Under the pieces are notes generated by a model. The model did no database searches. It saw only the letters and a list, made by a program, of their open reading frames with translations, and was not told the origin of the DNA. From NCBI GenBank assembly GCA_015680685.1, contig MNCI01035213.1, positions 24,130 through 65,653 of the forward strand: DNA of 41,524 nt, given 5' to 3'. The stretch comes from Gnetum montanum (taxonomy: Eukaryota; Streptophyta; Gnetopsida; Gnetales; Gnetaceae). Numbering within the stretch: position 1 is the stretch's first letter; every line of letters starts with the position of its first letter. The position numbers were made by a program, and so were the translations under genes. Of the stretch, positions 9,333 through 18,844 are shown piece after piece.

Positions 9333-11131
9333 GATGAATTGTTAAGGGTGACACGGGCTAGAGGAGCAAAATTAGTATACTTGGTACAACATAAACTAAG
9401 GGACAAACTGCAGCGTATACGCTTCAACGCTTAGCGTATAGCGTCAGCGTAGACAGCGTATACAGCATAAGGGGTGCAGCGTATACGCTAGGCAGCGTAT
9501 ACAGCTTCGGCGTAAAACAAAGTAAAGTGTAAATAGAGTACAGTGTAAATAGGATAGAGCGTAAAACAAGACAGCGTAAAACAGGCATAGTGAAAACAAG
9601 GCTCAGCGTAAAACAAGACAACGTAAAACAGGCACAGCGAAAACAAGGCTTAGCGTAAAACAAGACAGCGTAAAATAGGTATAGCATAAATAAGGCTCAG
9701 CGTAAGACAAGACAGTGTAAAACAGGCACAGTGTAAACAAGGCAGTTTTATGGCTAAGTTTTAATAGGGACAGTGTAAATACTGAACAATGTAGACGCTG
9801 GACAGTTTGCAGGATGGGTTTTCAAGTCAAGTTGCGTAGACGCTGGGGTTTCTATGGACAGTTCACGTAAAGTTGGTAGCGTATACGCTGAAAAACTTGT
9901 AGAGTTTGGAACAGGGCAGCGAAAACGCTAATGAGCATAGACGCTGAGAAGTTTGCGAGTGAGGTTTTTAGCGGCCCTCCTTCTAGCGCTAATTTCTGTG
10001 TCGCCTGAAATCGTCGGCCACCGACTGGAAGGAAACAGAGACCGTGGGATCGTAGGACGTGCATAGAAGACCCTGCCTTCGCCTATGGGTGAGCTGGAAT
10101 GCACGAAGGCAGAGTACCTTGGATGGTCCGCACGCGGATCAGACAAAGATTTACCCACACGTATGCCGAAGTGCTATATGCTGGGTTATGTGTAAACAGT
10201 GTAAACGGGTGTAAACGAGAGCGTAAATGGCGTAGTAGATATGAACATGGTGTAAATGTAAATGGGCGTAAACAGAAACATGCAAGAAATTAGCATAAAC
10301 TGTAAACAATGGTATTACAGAGTCAAAGTACAATGCACCGGTCTAATGCAGTTGTGATGAACACAAGGCAGACGAAAAGCCCTGGTGGATGCAGGGATGA
10401 CTCTGCGGGTTTGCGCGGTAGGCGAAGCGTAGAGACTGTGTGCACGGCGTACAGGGCTTCTAGCGTAAGAGGGTTTTAGCTCTGGTGTGCAGCGTAAATG
10501 TCTCTGGTATGCTCTGGGATTTTTGCCCACTGACCTATATGAAGTGGAAAATGGGGGTTTTTATACCGGTTGTTACGCTAGACTCGGGTTAGGAGACACG
10601 TGGCGCGTTGACCGGGTGCATACGATTTACAAATATACAACATATTACATCTGCTAGGTGTATATGCGGGGCGTATATGCTACATCAGGCCGGCATACAC
10701 ACTGGGCGTATACGCTGGACGTGCTAGGCATGTGTGAACTTGGCTGGAGATGCATACGCTGGGCGTGTACGCTGATGGTTGCCGACTTGCTTCAATTCTT
10801 GCTCTTCGATGCTATTTTCATTCTGTCATTGAGACTCAATCGTCGGGTGTATGCATCTATGGTGCTGAGCGTACAGATGAGGCGTGTGCATCAGGCGTGT
10901 AAGTCGGATGTCTACGTTGGGCGTATACGTTGGGGATGTCGGGTGTATACGCTGGGCATATACGCTGTTGATGCTGGGTGTATACGCTGGTACTACACAC
11001 TTAGTGAAATTAAGCCTTTTGATTCCCAAAATTGCAATGTGCGACATCAAATATAGCCGTGGCCATTGGTGGGTACCAGGGACCTGCTTCTTGCTAGGGA
11101 AGTATCAAGCTCGAAATTTTGTGGTGTTTCA
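9333..11131 (-). promoter_or_regulatory. element A LTR/promoter and gag leader
   Basis: A TATA box (TATAAAAACCCCC on the minus strand, 10565 to 10558) lies about 1.2 kb upstream of gag, a spacing like that in B (about 1.05 kb). The region carries exact GCGTATACGC at 9413, 9479, 9879 and 10706 plus many variants, and a 47-bp tandem repeat. The upstream edge at 11131 reads TGAAACACCACAAAATTT on minus, matching C's edge at 26818. I could not place the LTR 3' end or a primer-binding site. Confidence 0.6.
9558..9743 (-). repeat. 47-bp tandem repeat, four copies, in the gag leader
   Basis: Units start at 9558, 9605, 9652 and 9699 and are 47, 47, 47 and 45 bp long. Each contains AGCGTAAAACAAGAC, then a second GCGTAAAACAGG-like half, and ends AAGGCT with a variable last base. 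Units differ by few bases. Neighbouring sequence (9480-9557 and 9744-9800) has looser versions. The run open on the minus strand across this array is a composition effect. Confidence 0.85.
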
Positions 11132-11888
11132 GACAGCTCCCATGGGTAAGTGTAATACTCATGGATCTAGTAATGCATCCAGACCAACACAATGCCAATC
11201 AAGTGCAACACCCTTCCTTTCACAACTAATGTCCTTCAACCTTACACAAAGGCCAACTTTCATCATTACTCCAAGACCTATCAAAATTGATGAACCTAAC
11301 ACTGTGGAGAGACAAATAAATCTATGCATAAATAGTTGTGATAAAGGATGTAGTTGTGGGCCATACATCCACAAAGTTCATACAACTCATATTCTAATCC
11401 ATAATATAGTTAACAAAAACATGTGTGAGCAACAACCTATTTATGCAACTGCCACTAAATTAGAAGACACCTAGTGGCTTAAAAATGAAAGGGCAACACT
11501 ATTTTCTAAATGCATGGAACCCACTTATCCACTTATTAATTCTTGTCATGGTTAAACACTTAGTCATGGGGAGGATGCCCCATCCTAAACTTTAGAATTA
11601 ATGGGTGTTTTTATCATTTTTCCATTTCTTGATACAAACTTTTCTTATTTTTCCACATTTTTTTTCATTTCCTTTGTTATTAATCTCATTTGTGAATAAA
11701 ATGACATCATGTAGTCCATTGAGGTGAGGCTTTCTCTATGTTCTCAAGTCTAGAGGAATTGATTATTTAGACAGTGAGGCCATGTCATCCATCCATTCAT
11801 CCTAGTAATAAGAGGTTATTACCATGGTCATAATGATATTCTTTTTCATCATCAAACTAAAAATAAATTTGTAATCATTGTGCCTGGA
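11132..11888. other. unassigned sequence between elements A and B
   Basis: This follows the proposed end of A. A plus-strand run of about 110 codons (roughly 11142-11474, including CDKGCSCGPYIHKVHTTH) is open but matches nothing I recognise. The rest is AT-rich with no motif. It may be host flank or the edge of B, whose LTR start may lie in the N gap. Confidence 0.4.
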
Positions 11889-12189
11889 NNNNNNNNNNNN
11901 NNNNNNNNNNNNNNNNNNNNNNNNNNNNNNNNNNNNNNNNNNNNNNNNNNNNNNNNNNNNNNNNNNNNNNNNNNNNNNNNNNNNNNNNNNNNNNNNNNNN
12001 NNNNNNNNNNNNNNNNNNNNNNNNNNNNNNNNNNNNNNNNNNNNNNNNNNNNNNNNNNNNNNNNNNNNNNNNNNNNNNNNNNNNNNNNNNNNNNNNNNNN
12101 NNNNNNNNNNNNNNNNNNNNNNNNNNNNNNNNNNNNNNNNNNNNNNNNNNNNNNNNNNNNNNNNNNNNNNNNNNNNNNNNNNNNNNNNN
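11889..12189. other. assembly gap (301 N)
   Basis: An uninterrupted run of N. Open frames drawn across it are meaningless. Part of B's LTR probably lies in it. Confidence 0.99.
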
Positions 12190-12237
12190 GGGATACACGT
12201 CATCAGAAGTGCACCTTTTCCACAGGATGTCGTGGCC

Positions 12238-13290
12238 TATAAATACCCCAGTAAACAAAGATACAAGGGTGGGGCAAAAAAAAAATCAAAGAGACAAGGG
12301 TAATTCCTTTTGAGCATTTTTGAGCACTTAGCACCTTGAGTAGAGATACAGAGAGCAGCGCTTTTGACAATTGTTGATAGCATCACCTTTCAGCAGAAGC
12401 AGAGCACGGTTCGCTTGAGCATTGGCAACAAGAGCAATCATTCCTTTGGGGAAGACACGAATTTCTCCATTAGCGATCGTTGGCAATCCTGAGCAGAAAC
12501 TACCCAAAGCAAAGAAGCAGATCAGAGATCGTGAGATCACCATGTACGGTTTGCAGGCTCTATTGGTCAGAAATAGTTGATCAATAGACGTTAAGGCTTG
12601 ACCTTCCTTGCATCTCATCTTTGGCCTACGAGGTAGATCAGATTTCTGCTTGGATAGTTTTATTGTTGTTTTGTGATTGCTGTACATCAATTAAACGAGG
12701 TTTCCCCATTGTAACGTAATATACAAAACATACATTCTGCAAGTCAAAGCGTAGATCTTGAACACCACGCGTTGCTCTCATGTTAGCTGTCCCTTACCAC
12801 GTTATCACTATCATCCCATACGTTCATCTAAGTTGTTTTCGCCTTATTTTGCGACTCGCCGAATCAAATCGATCCACGGAACATTTCCATTGTTTTACTG
12901 ACTAGTAAGTCCCTGTCTGATCGACAAGACTGTTCAGGATGCCGTGGATTCATTTTTCCAGCATTGCCCTCGCGTGGATCCGTGGTTAAAACTGTGTACA
13001 CAGAATTTTGTTCGGTATTTCCAGCTACTAACGTTTTCCGTCGTTTTAGTTTTCTGGCGCTAGAAGGAGGGCTTAGGCTCTGATCCGTCATTTTTGGGTG
13101 GCCTTGTTAGCGATCTATACCCAAAATCGTAAACGTAATACCTCCAGGGAAGTTTACGATAAGTTGTATGGTGTAGATCGGTCTCAGGAACGATTCCTTT
13201 GGAATCCTATAGGGTAGAAAGCCTATTTGTGATCTTATTGCCAGCTATCTTTTAGATCCCGTTATCCGTCATTGTTAATCATCTTGATCA
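12238..13290 (+). promoter_or_regulatory. element B TATA box and gag leader
   Basis: TATAAATACCCC starts at 12238, resembling A's TATAAAAACCCCC. About 1.05 kb of leader precedes the gag ATG at 13291. It contains many ATGs and no long plus-strand frame; minus-strand runs here resemble nothing known. A short inverted pair (ATCGTAAACGTAAT and GTTTACGATAAG, about 13126-13165) could fold. No primer-binding site was recognised. Confidence 0.55.
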
Positions 13291-15200
13291 ATGGATTCCT
13301 TTTACACGACCACAAGTGCCCTGGTCCCTTCCGATTTGGGTACCACATTTGGGAACCCTATCGCTGTCACCGGACCAGCTCCGGGTGTAGCAGGACCATC
13401 GCGTCGATCACTGAGACTACAGGGGAAAGATCCTGCATTTACCGTCATAACCCCTAAGGAGTATAATTTCATTTGCATCAAGATCCAAGCGAAACTGGCT
13501 CTCAGCCAAGCCGAGCTCGAAGCGAAACGCAACTTTGAGATGATCCACTGAGGGGGTTTCGATTTCCAACTAGTAGCTTACGACATCATCCCTCTAACCG
13601 AGCAGCAACACGAAATCATAACGCAGTTGGTCATGGCCAAGAGCCAGGCTGCACAGGCCATGATGGAACCCTAGAATGGGGAGGAAGAAGATGATGAGCT
13701 TACGGCCCAGTCTGAGCACTCATTTCACACTCTGAGCCCCCATACTTACGCAAATCCATCATTCCCGCTCAATGGAGAGGCAGCTCCTCTGAACCCGACC
13801 ATGACCACCCAGGCACATATCCCCGTCATCCCGCAAGTTACTGTGCAGCCGTCTGGGCTGCAAGTATAGATAACTCACAACAACATGGGGGCGATTTCAT
13901 CACCTCGTGTACTCAGCATCCCGGTGGTGGTCCCCGCGACCACCGCACCCCATTTCATCCTGCAAGTCCAACCCCACACCATATCAATGACGCGCCCGGT
14001 GCAGGCTTTAGCTTTCCCACCCCCTCCAACTCAGCAAATCACCATAGCCATTTAGCCTCCATACATCCAACAGCCTGCCGCAAACCAGTGGGTCAACCCT
14101 GCAGCGCAACATAATTAGTCAGCGGTGTATGGTGTGCAGCCCTCGGTCGCACCTGCGATGCAGGTTCCGCAGGTGGCCCCGCAGCATACCTATTATTATC
14201 CTGCGCAACAGGTGGTAGTTAACCTCTCGTCTCAGACCGATGGATGGTGGTCTTCATAGGCCCCCTTGCCTGCAAGGATCCACGCCCCACCAGCGGCCAG
14301 CCAACCTCTTCCTTCCTTTCGATTTCCTAGCGCTGCCCTCCTAGTCCAACCTCCCATGCCTTCTGCATAGACACCTCCATTAACAGGTCTGGACCAGGCC
14401 TTCCAGGTCATACAGACTCTCACTGAGGAGGTTCGGTGTCTCAAAGCCGCTGGTTCTGACACCATTCAGATCATGGACTTTTATCAGGATGATCCGATTA
14501 GTCCAGCGGTTCCAATGCTGTCATTACCGCCAAGGATGTCCCTACCGCATTTTACCAAGTATAATGGGGAGGGAGATCCCAACACTCACTTGGCCACCTT
14601 TCGATCTGAGTCCTTGTTGTTACAACAGTAGCCGCGCTGACTGAAGGTGCAAAAAAAAAAAGAACAAGAAGGCACCCACAACATCGCCTGAGACCACGGC
14701 TGGTGCTGACACCAGCCAAGACACAGCTGCCCCTGAAGGGCCCCCTCAGCAAAAACCAAACTTTGAGCGTAAAGATCATTCAAAGTACGCGTCCTTACCT
14801 GTGAAGCATTCTGAACTGCTGAAACAACTTTTGGCAGCAGGATACCTTCAACCTAAGAAGGTATCCGAGGAAGCTCTGAAGCGTCACAGATGCCACTGTG
14901 AATTGCTGAAGAATCCTTCCCTATCCTTGCCTGATGAACCACCAGTTCCAAAGTCTTTCAGGCTAGATCGTTTCTGTGACTACCATCAGCTGTGTGGTCA
15001 CGACACGGATTACTGCTGGGCGTTGAAGGACGATATTCAACGCATGATTGACGAAGGTCATCTAAAACTAGATGGCAGTAATTCGACACGCCCAGAAAAC
15101 CAAACATTGCATGTATACAAGGACCCGTTGAACGCAAACAATGCTCATTATACAATCAATGTGGTGAGTACGGACAGCGAGCAGGAGGGACCACCGAAAT
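13291..15200 (+). pseudogene. gag: element B gag, core deleted and interrupted by stops
   Basis: The frame from ATG 13291 gives SLRLQGKDPAFTVITPKEYN and FICIKIQAKLALSQAELEAK, parallel to A. Stops in this frame are TGA 13549, then TAG at 13672, 13867, 14053, 14116, 14257, 14368 and 14629, then TGA 14638. The core begins (MDFYQDDPISPAVPMLSLPP) but after LLLQQ at about 14628 the text jumps to KKKNKKAPTT in another frame. About 150 residues present in A, the bulk of the capsid core, are missing. The C-terminal part from 14801 is intact, with a knuckle-like CDYHQLCGHDTDYCWALKDD and the end VYKDPLNANN (A: VYKDPLNTK). Confidence 0.8.
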
Positions 15201-15750
15201 AGCCTTTTGTTTTGCGTGTGCCCCCCCAGCTCACAAAGGGGGTCAACCATTTCATCGTCAGCCAGTGGAACCTCAAGGCCACCTTTCATTATACGGGCGC
15301 CTTCTCAAAGCCACCCTCAGTCACGCAGCAACAGTCAAGCCGCGGCTTCGTCCACGCCCATGCTTAGGGTGCCCTTTATTATCAGGGTGCCAAAACCATA
15401 GGCTACTCCTCTCACGCAGGGACAGACCTCTAGTCAAAACAGCCAACCATTGCCTCCCAAGAAAAAGGGAGAGGACATACTAGTTAACGCAAGAAAGGAC
15501 CATTTTACACTCAGCTTCCCCAAGCCTAGACCCTTGGCCTTTGCACCTTCGTCTCTGCCTCAGAAACAGGAAAAACGTGCCAAAACACAGCCACCATCTC
15601 TTGGCAAGAAAAACAGCAATCCTTCCCCTGTCATCGTTCCACCTCGAGAGATCCGTCTCTTGGGCCGAATGGAAGAGGATAAGGGAGACAAACAACCTAG
15701 CCAAGAGAAGGGTCTCCTCGACGCATTTACATAAGTCAAATAGGCTCTCA
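15201..15750 (+). pseudogene. element B gag-protease linker
   Basis: Three copies of the linker motif (KPFVLRVPP at about 15200, PPFIIRAPS at about 15285, VPFIIRVPK at about 15370) lie in two frames, followed by a K/P-rich stretch (QEKRAKTQPPSLGKK) and an acidic segment MEEDKGDKQPSQEKGLL. Several stops and shifts are present, including one near 15758. Confidence 0.6.
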
Positions 15751-16581
15751 AGTAAAAGAACACAACTGAGCCTTTACTACCTGCTTATGACATCTCGGGA
15801 ACACCGTGAGGCTGTGGTACACATGCTAACATCCATATCAGTGGATGGAAGCTTGCCGGTGGAAGAGGAAGCGATACATGCTATCATGTTTCCTTCTGAA
15901 GCTGAGTAATCTAGGCCTACCTCGCTGACTGTCCACGACAGTTCGATCAAAGATGATCCTAAGAGAGGTCATGTGACAACTGAACCTATGTTTATCACTA
16001 TCCGTGTCGGTCAATACCGGATCCGGAGAGTGCACGTAGATGATGGCGCAGCTACCAATGTCATTCCCTATTCAATCGTAGATAGGTTGGGTCTGGTCGA
16101 CCAGATCACGCCCACGATGACAGCTTATGTAAAATCGTTCAACGGGGCACAGGTTCAAGTCAAGGGGACAGTGCGTATCGAGTTTGTGGCGGGGGATCAA
16201 TTCCCGACAGAGGCCACTTTCTTAGTCATCGAGGAGATGCCAGGGTTCAACTTGATCTTGGGGAGGTCGTGGTTAGCCCAACTGAGGGCAGTTTCTTCAC
16301 CGATACACCAAGAGATACACCTCCCCTATGCCAGAGGGGAGGTCATGATACGCGGTGACGAAATCACCCCCAGGACCGTCAATAACATTGAATAGGAACA
16401 GGGCTCGGAGATAGAGACAGCTGACGATCAGACCCATCTCCAAATTCCTCAACAAACCGACAGCAATGATGATGGTCTAGCTTGGGCTGACCTACCATTT
16501 CCGGATGGCAGCGTAGGGGAGTCGAATCATAAGCCTCCTCGCCCTTACGCAGCACCCAAAGTAAAATCCATTAAAAGATAA
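15751..16581 (+). CDS. element B aspartic protease and tail
   Basis: The frame reads SLYYLLMTSREHREAVVHML, then (after TAG at about 15907) MFITIRVGQYRIRRVHVDDG, AATNVIPYSIVDRLGL, GTVRIEFVAGDQFPTEA and GFNLILGRSWLAQLRAVSSP. The DDGA active-site motif and the ILGR motif are both present. The segment from 15973 to TAG at 16393 is fully open. The tail beyond (to TAA at 16579) ends DGLAWADLPFPDG, similar in place to A's DIPWAELPFN. This is the best-preserved protease in the window. No RT follows. Confidence 0.85.
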
Positions 16582-16800
16582 TTGCATATTAATGGTTGAA
16601 CAATGGTCTTTGCGTACGATATCATGTCTCTGCAAGTCAGCAATTTATTATGCTGCAATATACTTCTTTTTACGCTACATTTGCTTTCTATTTTTATGCT
16701 TGTCATTTCTTACATTTTATCGTACTCGTGTTATTCACGCTTTCACATCAGTTTATGCATTTACGCAGGACTATATTCTATTACAATTTACGCTTACTAT
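16582..16800. other. T-rich spacer with repeated TTTACGC words
   Basis: TTTACGC or close variants recur (about 16668, 16759, 16788, then 16849 and 16965 within the array). It is the reverse complement of the GCGTAAA word common in A. All three plus frames happen to be open for 60-80 codons here, which reflects composition rather than coding. Confidence 0.5.
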
Positions 16801-17005
16801 GGCTTGCAACGACCTTAAACTAGTTACATAGGATCGTATATTTATATCATTTACGCTTTTTGCATCATGCAGTTACGCCGATGGCCCGCAATGGCCTTAA
16901 ACTAGTTCTCAAAATCACGCAAATGCTTGTGACGGCCTGCAATGGCCCTAAACTAGTCCCTAATTTACGCATAATCATATGAAGGCACGCGATGGCCTTA
17001 AACTA
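16801..17005 (-). repeat. convergent-gene array in B: four copies of TAGTTTAAGGCCATTGCGGGC-type word
   Basis: Copies on the minus strand cover 16801-16826, 16883-16907, 16934-16957 and 16984-17005, each read as (A)CTAGTTTAAGGSCATTGCRGGCC with small changes. They lie between the protease tail (16581) and the end of the accessory gene (17204) and point in the accessory-gene sense, as in A and C. Confidence 0.75.
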
Positions 17006-17203
17006 TCCTGCACATTCTATCATCATAACTTAGGCGAAATCCCTAATCATTACGTTCACACTGTGTAGATAAAAAGCATAAAAAGCCAAAAAGACAAAAT
17101 AATTGACATTGTAAAACATCCACCAGGTCTTATAACGCATCTTTTTAGTCATTTATAAAATAACATTTCACTCCACATCAACAAAACTATGCGTAAATCA
17201 CAA

Positions 17204-18843
17204 CTACGCATTTCCTCTACTACCACTATCGTCGGTATCTCTTAAGTCCGGGTCCAGCCCTATTGGATCATCCTCCAGTGGGCCGTCATTTCTAGGAATG
17301 ATTCTTTCACGAAGAATCTCCTCTTCATGAGGTCCTCGTTCCGGCACTGGCTCCACGGGATGACGCTCTTCATCGTTGCGTTGTTCCTCTTCCTCTGCTT
17401 CTTCTTCTACTTCTATTGCTTCCTCTGCTGACTCCTCACCTAGCCCGTCTTCCCTATCCTCTTCTGGCACCTAAATACAAATGACATCAAAGTTAGAATA
17501 GGCCACATAGTCGAAAAACTTTACATTTAGTCACGTATAAGCTTACCCGTGATGGCTCTACTTTCGTAGCAAAGGGAAGCTTGTCCAGGCTAGCCCACAG
17601 GTGCTTCATGATCTCTTCCTCAGTTAAATCCGGCCACACATCCTCTCCTAAGGTAGCTTTGGCCTTCACTTTCCCTTTCTCCACACTAGTCCAGCGGGGC
17701 GGATTAGGGAAGAAAGTAGGGACTCTCCTCTGGCCCCCAGGGAGAGTCATCTCCCTTTCTGGAGACGCGCTTACAGTCACCTGCTCTTCAAACTTTTTGA
17801 AGGCTTCAGAGGCTCTGATGACATCCAGAAAGACTTCCTGGGATTGGGCTTTGACGGCAGAATCATGATAGAGTTTACGATAAGCGATACTTTCTCGCTT
17901 ATACAAATGTTTGTGGTCCTTCTCCTTCTGCCCCCATTCTCGCACAGATGCACAGTAATCCATCCAGTCCTGGCTCTTCTGGGCTAGGAGTTCTATCTGC
18001 ATCTGCTGCTCCACCAATGCTCGACTGGTCTGTACGCTATTTTTGATGGCCGTCCAATAACGGGAGTAATCGATAACAACGGTACTCCAGTATTCATCCC
18101 CCGTCTCTCGCGCCTGTAGGAACTCGTTCCGTGACCTTAGGTCCCCAACTTCCTTAGTCAGAGACTCAACCCTCTGCTTCGTCCTCTGCAGCCTTTTCCA
18201 GAGGGTCTCATTAACACCCCTACTCTCCCACAAGGAGCGTGTCGAGAGTAACGCACATTTACGCATTTCATCATAAATGTGGCATGGCATGGCTGCCCCA
18301 TCAGATGGAGGCTCCACGGTGTCTAGATCAATGGGTTCCGTGGGATCCCATCGGAGGTGAGCTCCTAATAGAAACAAACATCAAATGTTGATGACACATT
18401 ACCACTCTATAATATTACAAATTTGCTACAATTATAACGTACCAGCTCCAGGTTCGACACTCTCTAGGCGCTCGATCATGTCATTGACAACACCTTCCAT
18501 GAAGGCAAACTTGTCAGGGAAGTCTCCCCACGCTCTACTCACGGCAGCAGACGTGGATACATCCTCTTCTTCTGTAGCGTAATCCAAATCAAAAAATTTA
18601 TCCATTAATAGAATCCTGTAAACTTGCTAACGCACTCATTACCTCTGCCGGTGACAGTGGCAACTTCGCCAACATTTTCCTCCTCTCTTTCCTCTTCACG
18701 CACTTGAGTCTATGCGTCATTGGTCCCAACAGCTGGGGCCTCCTCATGTACCAGGCTCTGTGCATGGCTCCCGCTAACAACCGGGGCCTCCTTACGCACA
18801 AGGGTCTATGCATGGCTTCCACTAAATGCAAACCCTTGTCCCT
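17204..18843 (-). pseudogene. element B accessory gene, last four exons
   Basis: Proposed exons are about 18843-18643, 18615-18443, 18364-17547 and 17470-17204; introns of 27 (doubtful), 78 and 76 bp have GT/AG ends on minus. The 818-bp exon is fully open and carries AHLRWDPTEPIDLD, a coiled-coil stretch (KQRVESLTKEVGDLRSRNEF), the core QIELLAQKSQDW...WGQKEKDHKHLYK and EEEIMKHLWASLDKLPF. The last exon is very acidic (EEDREDGLGEESAEEAIEVE) and longer than in A. The first exon has 16-residue repeats and TAG stops, and its junction to the next is out of phase as I read it. The FCP1-like domain and exon 4 of A are absent, cut off at the head-to-head junction with C. Confidence 0.75.
18692..18830 (-). 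repeat. 48-bp (16-residue) tandem repeat inside the B accessory gene
   Basis: About three units of 48 bp; the clearest two start GGCCTCCT on plus around 18737 and 18785. In the frame that fits the A exon they encode SGSHA-TLVRKEAPVV, SGSHAQSLVHEEAPAV and GTNDA-TQVREEEREE, where the dash is TAG. The period is a multiple of three and A has only one unit (VRKQALETITKEEE), so this is an expansion in frame. Confidence 0.65.
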
Positions 18844-18844
18844 A

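Larger units (their letters stand above)
1..11131 (-). mobile_element. element A: gag-protease Ty3/gypsy-type element with an antisense accessory gene
   Basis: In the gag direction (minus) the order is LTR/promoter and leader (11131 to 9333), gag (9332 to 7020), linker with repeated PYVIRVP-like motifs (7019 to 6361), aspartic protease and tail (6353 to 5168), repeat array (5201 to 4962), and an antisense multi-exon gene (288-4689, plus). No RT, RNase H or integrase is present. The right boundary is proposed at 11131 because the minus strand starting there (TGAAACACCACAAAA) matches the equivalent edge of element C at 26818. The left LTR is outside the window. A is the most CpG-rich and best-preserved copy here. 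Tat-like affinity is inferred from gag and from the RT of related copies D and E. Confidence 0.75.
12190..18843 (+). mobile_element. element B: mirror-image relative of A
   Basis: Order on plus: TATA box and leader (12190-13290), gag (13291-15200), linker, protease (to 16581), array (16801-17005), then the accessory gene on minus (18843 to 17204). It has no RT, RNase H or integrase. The gag core is deleted. The right end is an abrupt head-to-head join with C inside the accessory gene at about 18840, so the accessory gene lacks its first exons and no right LTR is visible. Confidence 0.7.

Noticed and set aside
9424-9687. Minus-strand frame of 87 codons rich in L, Y and F
   Set aside because: Generated by translation of the 47-bp tandem repeat and its flanks in the gag leader.
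9558-9743. CRISPR-like array
   Set aside because: There are no unique spacers between repeats; units are contiguous 47-bp tandem copies in a plant element leader.
10884-11474. Plus-strand frame of 196 codons
   Set aside because: It starts in GCGTATACGC repeats of the A LTR and crosses the proposed element boundary at 11131; the later part matches nothing I recognise.
11802-12303. Several open frames on both strands around 11.9-12.2 kb
   Set aside because: They consist almost entirely of the N gap.
16592-16831. Three overlapping plus-strand frames, each 70-80 codons
   Set aside because: All three are open at once because of T-rich, TTTACGC-repeated composition; no motif, and B's protease tail has already ended.
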